Shown in pieces: positions 1 to 6,622 of a stretch of DNA of 64,000 nt (the first letter of the stretch is position 1; each line of letters opens with the position of its first letter). The stretch spans positions 124,001 to 188,000 of the forward strand of contig JACRLB010000003.1 in the NCBI GenBank assembly GCA_016235445.1, given 5' to 3'. The stretch is from Chloroflexota bacterium (lineage in GTDB: Bacteria; Chloroflexota; Anaerolineae; Anaerolineales; Villigracilaceae). A program made the position numbers and the translations under genes. The notes below the pieces were generated by a model. That model searched no databases, was not told the origin of the DNA, and saw nothing but the letters and a program-made list of their open reading frames with translations.

Positions 1-2
1 TG

Positions 3-575
3 AAAGTGATGGAAGGCGACATCCGCGACCGCGCCCTGCTCGAAAAACTGCAAGTCACAGAGTATGACCATGTCATCGTGCTGGCATACAGCCACCTCGA
101 AGTGCAGGAAGCGGATGCGATCACTTTGGTCACGCTACTGCACCTGCGCGACATCGCCGAAAAAGATGAGACCCCGTTCTCCATCATCAGCGAAATGCTC
201 GACCTGCGCAACCGCGAACTCGCCGAAGCCGCCAAGGTGGATGACTTCATCGTCAGCGAACATCTCATCAGCCTGATGCTCGCGCAACTTTCCGAGAACG
301 CCGAACTCATGGGCGTCTTCACCGACATCTTCGACCCCGAAGGCGCGGAAGTCTATCTCAAGCCGATTGGTGATTACGTCGCTACGGGTCAGCCTGTCAA
401 CTTCTACACCGTCACCGAGGCCGCCCGCCGCCGCGGTGAAACCGCCATTGGCTATCGCTTGATGAGCGAAAGCCGCGATGCCGAAAAAGCCTACGGCGTA
501 AAAACCAACCCGAACAAAGCCGAGAAGGTTACGTTTGCGCCAGAAGATAAATTGGTTGTAATTTCGGAAGGTTAA
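3..575 (+). CDS. CASTOR/POLLUX-like ion channel protein, C-terminal part
   Basis: The reading frame is open from the left edge, so the gene begins outside the window and only about 190 C-terminal residues are seen. The visible part alternates hydrophobic beta-type strands (HVIVLAYS, FSIISEM) with helices. It ends in a segment typical of the regulatory NAD-binding/RCK-like half of CASTOR/POLLUX-related channels. No membrane segment is visible, because in this family the pore lies nearer the N-terminus. Such proteins conduct cations and are gated by their cytoplasmic domains. A strong hairpin terminator follows the stop by 6 bases. The family call comes from general resemblance and is moderately sure; a TrkA-N type protein is the alternative. 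Confidence 0.6.
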   Translation, partial: KVMEGDIRDRALLEKLQVTEYDHVIVLAYSHLEVQEADAITLVTLLHLRDIAEKDETPFSIISEMLDLRNRELAEAAKVDDFIVSEHLISLMLAQLSENAELMGVFTDIFDPEGAEVYLKPIGDYVATGQPVNFYTVTEAARRRGETAIGYRLMSESRDAEKAYGVKTNPNKAEKVTFAPEDKLVVISEG

Positions 576-581
576 GAATTC

Positions 582-617
582 AAGTGACAGTCACCTTAAA
601 GGTGACTGTCACTTTTT
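582..617. terminator. Bidirectional intrinsic terminator built from a repeated palindrome
   Basis: Two perfect 14-base arms (582-595 and 601-614) enclose a 5-base loop and are followed by a run of T on the + strand. The hairpin separates two convergent genes and can end both transcripts. The same 14-base arms occur again at 23498-23530, so this is also a member of a repeat family. Confidence 0.85.
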
Positions 618-1340
618 TAATCCCACAACTTCAATTCCATTTTTCATCAACGTCTCGCGCAACAACTTTGCATTCTCTGCCGCGCGCGGGTTATCGCCAT
701 GCAGGCACAACGTCTCCACCCGCACACTTCTCCCCCCAAACGAAATCCCATCTTTAATTAACCGAAGCGCATTCGACGCTACCTCTTCAGGCGATTTAAT
801 CACCGCGCCCATTTTACTGCGTGACATTAATGTGCCATCGGGATTGTACGCCCTGTCTGGGAATCCCTCGCCTGCCGCTTGAATCCCCGCCCCGACTCCC
901 GCCTCACACAACCCTGAGCCTGCCAGCCCAACCAAAGTTAATCCCACGCTGATTCTTTTCATCGCCCGCGCAATGGCATCTGCCAGCGCACGGTCTTTCG
1001 CCGCCTGGTTGTACAACGCCCCATGCGGCTTGACGTGAGTCAACGCAACGTCTTCGTCTTTTGCGATCTCTGCCAGCGCATTAATTTGCTCAAAGACAAT
1101 CGCTTCCGTTTCCTTCGCTGAGACATTCATTTCCAACCTGCCGAAGTTTTCACGATCCTTCCAGCCTGGGTGCGCGCCGATATTCACGCCGTATTTTTTT
1201 GCCAGCCTGATAGTAGCCCGCATCACATTCGCATTCCCCGCATGAAATCCACACGCAATATTCGCGGATGTGATATATGGCATGATGGCTTCGTCATTGC
1301 CAGCTTCTTCGCCCAAGTCACAATTCAAGTCTATTTTCAT
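609..1340 (-). CDS. pxpA: 5-oxoprolinase subunit A (LamB/YcsF family)
   Basis: This 243-residue protein matches the usual length of PxpA. With PxpB and PxpC it forms the bacterial ATP-dependent 5-oxoprolinase, which opens pyroglutamate to glutamate in the cytoplasm. Family signatures are clear: DLNCDLGE near the N-terminus, SANIACGFHAG, GAHPGW, VKPHGALYN and the late CLHGD motif. It is the last gene of the leftward run rlmD-pxpB-pxpC-pxpA. A 101-base gap separates it from pxpC and holds a palindromic repeat (1368-1427). It ends at the bidirectional terminator 582-617. The call is sure because all three subunits are adjacent. Confidence 0.94.
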   Translation of the reverse strand: MKIDLNCDLGEEAGNDEAIMPYITSANIACGFHAGNANVMRATIRLAKKYGVNIGAHPGWKDRENFGRLEMNVSAKETEAIVFEQINALAEIAKDEDVALTHVKPHGALYNQAAKDRALADAIARAMKRISVGLTLVGLAGSGLCEAGVGAGIQAAGEGFPDRAYNPDGTLMSRSKMGAVIKSPEEVASNALRLIKDGISFGGRSVRVETLCLHGDNPRAAENAKLLRETLMKNGIEVVGLKK

Positions 1341-1367
1341 AATTCACCAATCCCGAAGGGATGATAG

Positions 1368-1427
1368 CTCTGGACTCCATCAGCTTGCTGATGGAAATTT
1401 CGGGCAGCAAGCTGCCCGACTCCAGAG
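1368..1427. repeat. GACTCCAGAG-type palindromic repeat, double hairpin
   Basis: The element starts with CTCTGGACTC and ends with GACTCCAGAG, which pair with one mismatch. Between them are two self-complementary units, 1377-1394 with core CAGCTTGCTG and 1401-1418 with core CAGCAAGCTG. Related copies lie at 2401-2426, 47557-47631 and 55090-55118. The bases next to the core differ between copies but stay complementary. Confidence 0.8.
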
Positions 1428-1441
1428 TCGTAATAATCGTT

Positions 1442-2395
1442 TCACCCCTTCGGGGTTTTGAATGCTTTGTTCAGTTTTTGAAAATTCTCTTGCGCTTCTT
1501 CAAGCATAATTTCCCGAAATTGGATTTTACTGACCCCAGCTTCGCATTGCGCCAGCAGGGGCAGATCTGCACGGATGACATTTGCAATTTTGGGATAGCC
1601 TCCAGTGGCGGGTGAGTCTGCCATCATCACAATGGGCTGTCCATTGTCAGGGACTTGGATACTGCCCAGTGTCATGCCTTCGGAGAGCAAGTCCGCGCTG
1701 GTGGCTTGTGCAATTCCCTTCGCCGAGGACGGCGAAGGGAGCAGTTCCAGCCGATAGCCCATGCGGTCGAAGGATTTGCTCAAAGTGTATTCGCTTCCAT
1801 AAAACGTTTGAACGCCCTCTTCGGTAAATCGATCTTGCTGTGGGCCAGCGATCACTTCGATTACAGGAGATTGGCTGTAGTTCATAAATTTTTCAACGGG
1901 GAAATTTCGCGCTGTGAGTTTGGCTAATTCTCTGGCTGGTTTTCCCGCTTCCAAAATATCCCCTGCGCGAATGGCAGAACCCAGCCCCCCGCGCAGATAA
2001 GTTGACTTTGAACCCAGCATGGATTGCGCCTCAAACCCGCCCGCAACCCCAAGGTACGCCCAGTTTCCGCCGCTGATTTTCTTCACCTGCACCCGCCAGC
2101 CTGCGCGGACGTAGAACGAAGTCCAGAGCGGGAAGGTCCAGATGTAGTTGACAACTTCAAAGCCTGTGCCAGTGACAGCGAGAACGCAATCACGTTTGGC
2201 ACGAAACATGGCTTCACCCAAACCAATTTCGATGACAACTGCATCGGTTGAATTGTTGAGCATGGAATTTGCGGCGCGATGTGCGAACCAGTCCATGGGG
2301 CCGGAGAGGGGTACGCCGTAACTTTGCCATCCGCGCCTGCCGGAGTCTTGGAAGGTGACGAGGCCTGAAACATCCAGAACTTCAAGCATGGTCAT
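1442..2395 (-). CDS. pxpC: 5-oxoprolinase subunit C (biotin-dependent carboxyltransferase/KipA family)
   Basis: A 317-residue KipA/PxpC-type protein. It forms the catalytic PxpBC complex that acts with PxpA on 5-oxoproline. Recognisable segments are SGLVTFQDSGRRGWQ at the N-terminus, GPMDWFAHRAAN, and SEGMTLGSIQVPDNGQPIVMM followed by ATGGYPKIA near the C-terminus. The start codon overlaps the pxpB stop by four bases (ATGA), which indicates translational coupling. A near-perfect palindrome at 1716-1739 is read in frame and encodes the PSPSSAKG stretch, a probable repeat insertion between conserved blocks. No residues of the flanking blocks appear to be lost. Confidence 0.93.
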   Translation of the reverse strand: MTMLEVLDVSGLVTFQDSGRRGWQSYGVPLSGPMDWFAHRAANSMLNNSTDAVVIEIGLGEAMFRAKRDCVLAVTGTGFEVVNYIWTFPLWTSFYVRAGWRVQVKKISGGNWAYLGVAGGFEAQSMLGSKSTYLRGGLGSAIRAGDILEAGKPARELAKLTARNFPVEKFMNYSQSPVIEVIAGPQQDRFTEEGVQTFYGSEYTLSKSFDRMGYRLELLPSPSSAKGIAQATSADLLSEGMTLGSIQVPDNGQPIVMMADSPATGGYPKIANVIRADLPLLAQCEAGVSKIQFREIMLEEAQENFQKLNKAFKTPKG

Positions 2396-3063
2396 TGGTC
2401 AAACAGCAAGCTGTTTGACTCCAGAGATTCCAGAGGGATAAATTTCACCACATCGCCTGGCGAAAATAGAAATGGAGTTTCACTGGTTGGGTCGAATAGC
2501 TTGAGCGGAGTCCAGCCGATGAGATGCCAGCCGCCAGGGGAATCGAGCGGGTAGATTCCCGTCTGCGAAGCGGCGATGGCGACTGTGCCAGCTTTTACGA
2601 GAGTGCGCGGCGTGGCGATGCGCGGCATGATGAGGCGTTCATCGAGCGTGCCCATGTATGGAAAGCCCGGCGTGAAGCCCATCATGTAGACGGTGTATTC
2701 ACGTTCGCTGTGGATGCGGATCACGTCAGCGGGGGAGATGCCTTTCGAGACTGCGACAGTTTCCAGGTCAGGCCCTGAGGCGTTGCCGTATCGTACCGGG
2801 ACCTCGAGCCTGCGCGGCGTCCGATGAAAGGAATCATCCAACTGAGTCATTTTGTCCCGCACCCAGTGAGCCGCTTGATCGAACGTCAGCGTGAGGGGGT
2901 CGTAGTGAATTAATAAAGTTGAATAGGCGGGGACGGTTTCGAGAATGCCGTGGATGGGGTTTTGCAAAAGCGCGTTGAGCGCATGGACACGCTGGTTGAG
3001 CGCGGGGTTGATTTCGTCACCAAGTTGGACGAGCAAAGCAGAGTCGCCAAGCGGCTTGAGCAT
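2392..3063 (-). CDS. pxpB: 5-oxoprolinase subunit B (KipI family)
   Basis: A 223-residue KipI/PxpB-type protein and partner of PxpC in ATP-dependent pyroglutamate hydrolysis. The family blocks LKPLGDSALLVQLGD at the N-terminus, YMMGFTPGFPYMG and DSPGGWHLIGWTP are intact. It starts two bases after the rlmD stop and its stop overlaps the pxpC start, so it belongs to one transcript with both. Its last eight codons or so are formed by a palindromic repeat (2401-2426). The tail LESNSLLFDQ is therefore repeat-derived and probably differs from relatives. Confidence 0.93.
   Translation of the reverse strand: MLKPLGDSALLVQLGDEINPALNQRVHALNALLQNPIHGILETVPAYSTLLIHYDPLTLTFDQAAHWVRDKMTQLDDSFHRTPRRLEVPVRYGNASGPDLETVAVSKGISPADVIRIHSEREYTVYMMGFTPGFPYMGTLDERLIMPRIATPRTLVKAGTVAIAASQTGIYPLDSPGGWHLIGWTPLKLFDPTSETPFLFSPGDVVKFIPLESLESNSLLFDQ
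2401..2426. repeat. GACTCCAGAG-type palindromic repeat inside the pxpB 3' end
   Basis: The sequence AAACAGCAAGCTGTTT (2401-2416) is a perfect palindrome and is followed directly by GACTCCAGAG (2417-2426). It is a half-length copy of the family seen at 1368-1427, 47557-47631 and 55090-55118. It is read through in frame as the end of pxpB. Confidence 0.75.
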
Positions 3064-3065
3064 GG

Positions 3066-4355
3066 TTACATGAGTTCGAAAATTGAAATGGATTCGATGT
3101 GATAGGTTTGGGGGAAGAGGTCGAAGGGGGTGACTTCTTGCAAACGATAGCCGCCGTTGATGAGTTTTGATGCATCGCGCGCGAGTGTGGACGGGTCACA
3201 CGAGATGTAGGCGATGATCTGTGGTTTGATTTTTAGAATGGCATCGAGGGCGTGTTTTTCGATGCCTGCGCGCGGCGGGTCGACGATCATGTGGGACAAA
3301 TTGCCAATTTGTCCTACGAAGGCATGTAATATTTCTTCGGCTGTGCCTTCGTATAATTCCACGTTGTCGAATTCGTCGAGGTTGAAGGCGAAGTCTTCGC
3401 AGGCGGATGGGGATGATTCGATGCCGATCACCTTCGCGTATTTTGGCGCGAGGAATTTACTGAACAAGCCCGCGCCGCAGTAGATGTCGAGGAGGGTAAT
3501 TGGGTGATTAGTAATTGGTAATTGAGCAAGGAGGTGCTCCACCATTTTCTCTGCCATCTTTGTGTTGACCTGGAAGAAGGAAGAGGCGGAGATGCGAAAA
3601 TCTTTACCGAGGACGTTGATGAAGAAATGATCCTGCCCTGCGATGATGACGGAGTGGTCTTCGTATATATGCACCACGGAAATATCGGCTTCGATTTCGA
3701 TTTCGGGCGTTTCTTCGGTTTCGGATTCAAGCACGAGCATTAATTCATCGTTTTGGCCGGAGCGCAGGGAGACCCGTTCCAGATTCATTCTTGATTCAAA
3801 TTGCAGTTCGTGCCAGAAGTTGTTGATGTTTGACTCAGGCAAATGGCATTCTTCGATGGCCCTCACCCTGCCCTCTCCCGAGGGGAGAGGGAAAATATAG
3901 CCGAGCTTTCCATCTTCGGTGAGGTGGAATTGAATGTGGTTGCGGTAGTTCCATTCGAGCGGGGATGCTACGGCTGGCTGGACGGGTGGGTTTTCGATCT
4001 TGCCGATACGCTGAAACTGGTCACGCAGGATTTCTGTTTTTGCTGTCAGTTGCTTTTCGTAGGGGAGATGCTGGTAGTGGCATCCACCGCACGCCCTCAC
4101 CCCTGGCCCCTCTCCCAAAGAGAGAGGGGAAAAGAAGTGTTTGCATTTTGGCTGGATTCGTTCTGGCGATTTGTTTAATATCTCGATCAATTCGCCGCGG
4201 GCAAAATTTTGTTTTTGCTGGGTCAATCGAATGCGGACAAGTTCGCCGGGCAAGCCGAAGGGAACAAAGACGGCGCGGCCATCGGGGAGGCGTCCCATGG
4301 CTTCGCCGCCGTAGGTGAATTTTTCGAGGGTGATTTCGTATTCAGATTCAGTCAT
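3066..4355 (-). CDS. rlmD: 23S rRNA (uracil-5-)-methyltransferase, RlmD/TrmA family
   Basis: A class I methyltransferase of the RlmD/RumA/TrmA family, which transfers a methyl group from SAM to C5 of uracil in 23S rRNA. The order is an N-terminal TRAM domain (TYGGEAMGRLPDGRAVFVPF), an ACGGCHYQHLPY block matching the iron-sulfur cysteine region, SAM motif I (LLDIYCGAGLFS), the MIVDPPRAGI motif and the catalytic ISCDPSTLARD. The start at 4355 (MTESEYEI) is preferred because the TRAM domain follows at once; a GTG at 4391 would add 12 residues. At least three repeat-derived peptides lie in frame between conserved blocks (DNA 3291-3317, 3860-3892, 4093-4132). The pxp genes follow within two bases. 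Confidence 0.88.
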   Translation of the reverse strand: MTESEYEITLEKFTYGGEAMGRLPDGRAVFVPFGLPGELVRIRLTQQKQNFARGELIEILNKSPERIQPKCKHFFSPLSLGEGPGVRACGGCHYQHLPYEKQLTAKTEILRDQFQRIGKIENPPVQPAVASPLEWNYRNHIQFHLTEDGKLGYIFPLPSGEGRVRAIEECHLPESNINNFWHELQFESRMNLERVSLRSGQNDELMLVLESETEETPEIEIEADISVVHIYEDHSVIIAGQDHFFINVLGKDFRISASSFFQVNTKMAEKMVEHLLAQLPITNHPITLLDIYCGAGLFSKFLAPKYAKVIGIESSPSACEDFAFNLDEFDNVELYEGTAEEILHAFVGQIGNLSHMIVDPPRAGIEKHALDAILKIKPQIIAYISCDPSTLARDASKLINGGYRLQEVTPFDLFPQTYHIESISIFELM

Positions 4356-4403
4356 GAGGGGTTGAAAAGGTTTTACCACGAAGTAACACAAAGGAGAAAC
4401 AGG

Positions 4404-4589
4404 TCAGTGTACTTGTTCGTATACATCGTGAAAACCAAAAAAGTAATCATCAGAAAATTCTTCACCATCCAACGCGTTGAATTCCATTGCATTCACGTAG
4501 TCTTGACGCAACAATACGGCCGCCATCCACATTTGAAAGCGGAGGATGAACTTTTGTAATGCGGGGAAGAGAATTGGATTTGGTTTCAT
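4404..4589 (-). CDS. Small hypothetical protein, 61 residues
   Basis: No family is recognised. The frame runs from ATG at 4589 and encodes an acidic, aromatic-rich tail (DGEEFSDDYFFGFHD). A TATAAT box at 4596-4601 lies six bases upstream of the ATG, an arrangement seen before several leaderless genes in this window. The same box may be the promoter of the rlmD-pxp operon, in which case this frame could be no more than its leader. Coding status is doubtful. Confidence 0.35.
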   Translation of the reverse strand: MKPNPILFPALQKFILRFQMWMAAVLLRQDYVNAMEFNALDGEEFSDDYFFGFHDVYEQVH

Positions 4590-4665
4590 GTTTGTATTAT
4601 AACGACAAAAGAGGAAAGACCGTTGACCAGTCCTTCCTCTTTCCTCTTTCGCGTGGATTATCTTC

Positions 4666-4784
4666 AGGACTTACGCAAAACCTTGATAGAGTCCACTACT
4701 CTCCACGAATGTACGCTAATCCTTTTAAAAATTCGCGTGGATTGGCGTAGATTAGCGGACAAAAAAGCATTCTGCGTAAGTCCT
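4666..4784. mobile_element. MITE-like element with AGGACTTACGCA terminal inverted repeats
   Basis: A 119-base element is bounded by 15-base inverted repeats (4666-4680 and 4770-4784) that match at 14 positions. Its centre holds a second imperfect inverted repeat around CCACGAAT and ATTCGCGTGG. It carries no reading frame of note, so any movement would need a transposase supplied in trans. It ends five bases from the stop of the small membrane-protein gene. No clear target duplication is seen. Confidence 0.65.
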
Positions 4785-4788
4785 AATC

Positions 4789-4962
4789 TTATTTCAAAAA
4801 GAACGAAAGCGCCACGAGCGCCACGATGAAAAAGCCTGCGAGCGAGCCGATGCGCGCAAGGTCTTTGCGAACCATGCTGTAATCGGGGTTGAACTCGAAC
4901 TTCTGCGGGGGTATGTTCGCCGCCGATACTGACGGAGTGGGTCGTTTATTTTTCTTAGCCAT
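4789..4962 (-). CDS. Small membrane protein, 57 residues
   Basis: A short frame with a good ribosome binding site (AGGAG, seven bases before the ATG at 4962) encodes 57 residues. The N-terminus is basic (MAKKNKRPTPS). The middle reads KFEFNPDYSMVRKDLARIG, and a single C-terminal membrane helix (SLAGFFIVALVALSFFL) ends in lysine. The layout suggests a tail-anchored protein with a cytoplasmic N-terminus. No family name can be given. The sortase gene lies just upstream on the same strand, separated only by an inserted element. Removing that element would bring the sortase stop onto this gene's ribosome binding site. Confidence 0.72.
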   Translation of the reverse strand: MAKKNKRPTPSVSAANIPPQKFEFNPDYSMVRKDLARIGSLAGFFIVALVALSFFLK

Positions 4963-4977
4963 TTTTTCTCCTAATTT

Positions 4978-5205
4978 TGTAACTGCTCAGGCAAGCGCCT
5001 GCGCGTTCCCTGCCCGCCTGGACGTAAACGTCCAGGCTATCTTTACAAAGCCGCCTAAAGGCGACTTCCCCATACAGGGACGATGAGTCCGCTTTGCGAA
5101 GCGCCCTGTGGGTCACCCTGTGGGTCACCCTGTGGGTTAGCGGACTTTGTAAAGATAGCCCGTAGGCTTTCGCCTACGGCGGAGCAAAGCGCCTGAGTAG
5201 TTACA
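4978..5205. mobile_element. MITE-like element with TGTAACTGCTCAGGC ends and target duplication
   Basis: A 228-base element has 15-base inverted ends (4978-4992 and 5191-5205, one mismatch). It is flanked by the direct repeat CTAATTT (4971-4977 and 5206-5212; the match extends to nine bases). Inside are a second inverted pair around GGCTATCTTTACAAAG, hairpins such as CCTGGACGTAAACGTCCAGG, and three tandem 12-base units of CCCTGTGGGTCA (about 5104-5139). There is no gene inside. The duplication falls on the sortase stop codon. Confidence 0.75.
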
Positions 5206-6117
5206 CTAATTTTGCAATCGCGCAAAGACAACAATGCGCTGATCGTTGACAAGATATGGATAACACGAGATAAGCGTTACCGTGGGCGAACCCGTGGATG
5301 CCATCACTTCCACGGCGGTGGGTTCGACCAGAACGGTGCGGTCTACCACATACACAAATTGCCGCTGTTGGGTGTAAACGACGATCTGGTCGCCGGGCAC
5401 GAGCCTGTCTAAATAGCGGAAGATTTCGCCGTAGACATCGTTGTGCGCCGAGAGCACCACGTTTCCATCGCGGCCAGGTTCAGGGGAGCCAACATATTGG
5501 CCGACTCCCTTTTTGAGCTGTTCCCAGCCATCACCCTGGACAACAGGCGCATCCACGTTGAGCGCGGGAATTTGGATGCGTACTGCCTGATCTGGCGCAG
5601 AGGTGGGCACGGGGACATTCGCCAGCGATTGCACCATCGGCAGAAGATGAGATGGAATCTCCGCTTCGTTGGGGCGGGTGTTGCCTTGCGCATCGGGCGG
5701 GGTGTGGCCCGAAGGCAACACCACTGCCATCACCAGCGGAGTCGGAGTGACGGTTTCGGGATTAAGCGCGGCAACTACTTCGTTGTTAAGAGTGCGGAGC
5801 AAGCCAAGCCCATTGAGCAGGACAACGACGAGGCCAAGCACAGCAAGCGCTTCCACGCCGAGGAGAACGCGGTCCATGATTCTGCGGCGGGGGTTGGCAG
5901 GAAGAAGCTCGGGCGTGGATTCTGTCGCTTCGGCGGTATCCACTATCGGCGCGGACTGAGGCGTTGTGTCAAAATCAAAATCAGGCGCAACGGAGACAAC
6001 ACGTCCCGTGCGGCGATAATGTTCCAGCCGATCCTTGCGCGCGCCGCGGCGCTTCTCCACCAGCAGGCGGCGGAGTTCTTCCACAGACAAATCTTCGGGC
6101 GCTTTTTTGCGGGCCAT
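5206..6117 (-). CDS. Sortase family protein
   Basis: A 303-residue membrane-anchored transpeptidase-like protein. After a charged N-terminal region there is one membrane helix (VLLGVEALAVLGLVVVLLNGLGLL), a linker rich in Thr and Pro, and a C-terminal sortase domain. That domain starts at IQIPALNVDAPVVQGD and contains the catalytic His in VVLSAHND, the Cys in TLISCYP and the Arg in DQRIVVFAR. Most sortases have GH where this protein has AH. Sortases attach surface proteins or pilins outside the membrane. The ATG at 6117 is chosen because a TATAAT box (6127-6132) lies nine bases upstream, which fits a leaderless transcript. Confidence 0.88.
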   Translation of the reverse strand: MARKKAPEDLSVEELRRLLVEKRRGARKDRLEHYRRTGRVVSVAPDFDFDTTPQSAPIVDTAEATESTPELLPANPRRRIMDRVLLGVEALAVLGLVVVLLNGLGLLRTLNNEVVAALNPETVTPTPLVMAVVLPSGHTPPDAQGNTRPNEAEIPSHLLPMVQSLANVPVPTSAPDQAVRIQIPALNVDAPVVQGDGWEQLKKGVGQYVGSPEPGRDGNVVLSAHNDVYGEIFRYLDRLVPGDQIVVYTQQRQFVYVVDRTVLVEPTAVEVMASTGSPTVTLISCYPYLVNDQRIVVFARLQN

Positions 6118-6139
6118 AGCGAAGGCATTATACAAGGGA

Positions 6140-6168
6140 TTGTCAATTTGTGGGACACTCGGTATAAT
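6140..6168 (+). promoter_or_regulatory. Sigma-70-type promoter of tRNA-Val
   Basis: TTGTCA (6140-6145) and TATAAT (6163-6168) are separated by 17 bases and lie ten bases before the tRNA. The promoter overlaps the divergent sortase promoter region. It may also serve the thrS T-box leader, which begins about 15 bases after the tRNA. Confidence 0.75.
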
Positions 6169-6178
6169 GCAGACCTTC

Positions 6179-6252
6179 GGACGGGTAGCTCAGTTGGTTA
6201 GAGCACATCGTTGACATCGATGAGGTCGTAGGTTCGAGCCCTATTCCGTCCA
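6179..6252 (+). tRNA. tRNA-Val (anticodon GAC)
   Basis: The 74-base sequence folds into a full cloverleaf. The acceptor arms GGACGGG and TCCGTCC pair with one G-U, the D arm is GCTC/GAGC, and the anticodon arm is CATCG/CGATG with loop TTGACAT. The T arm carries the TTCGAGC loop. The anticodon GAC reads GUC and GUU valine codons. The discriminator base is A and CCA is not encoded. Confidence 0.95.
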
Positions 6253-6264
6253 CTGGATATAAAA

Positions 6265-6558
6265 ACCGCTTCGACCGGGACGAGTAACTGGACCAGTTTT
6301 CTGACAGAGAGTCCAAGCTGATAGTTGAGAGCTTGGACCAGAAACAGCCAGTGAAAACCACCCGCGAGCGTGAAGCAGAACAGTGATCAGTGTTTAGTGA
6401 ACCGTGATCAGTTAGTAAGTGAAACGGGTGGCTCCGTTAGCGGCTTAAGAGATATGTCTGAGACCTTAAAGGTCTCAAAGGCCTTTAGGGTCTGGATGTA
6501 AATCGGGTGGAACCGCGTGAGATCAAACTCTCGTCCCGTTGTGGATGAGAGTTTTTTG
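6265..6558 (+). promoter_or_regulatory. T-box riboswitch of thrS
   Basis: The leader shows a T-box Stem I (about 6268-6376) with GACGAGTAA near its 5' side and ACAGAGAG further on. The conserved T-box GGGTGGAACCGCG lies at 6505-6517. A terminator follows (about 6525-6558) with stem ACTCTC/GAGAGT and a T run. ACC triplets at 6357-6362, on the 3' side of Stem I, are candidate threonine specifiers. Uncharged tRNA-Thr should stabilise the antiterminator and allow thrS expression. Confidence 0.9.
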
Positions 6559-6622
6559 TTTATCCCCTCCGCCGCTAACACGGCACTTCCCCAAATCCTT
6601 CGGATTTAGGGGAGGAAGGGAA

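Noticed and set aside
5104-5139. CRISPR-like tandem units (CCCTGTGGGTCA three times)
   Set aside because: The units are 12 bases long, directly adjacent without spacers, and lie inside a MITE-like element; no cas genes are present.
5443-6201. Long + strand reading frame opposite the sortase gene
   Set aside because: It is a shadow of the sortase coding strand, covers the sortase promoter and runs into tRNA-Val; no domain is seen.
6143-6361. Minus-strand frame of 72 codons across the tRNA and T-box
   Set aside because: It lies over structured RNA genes on the other strand and has no ribosome binding site or known family.
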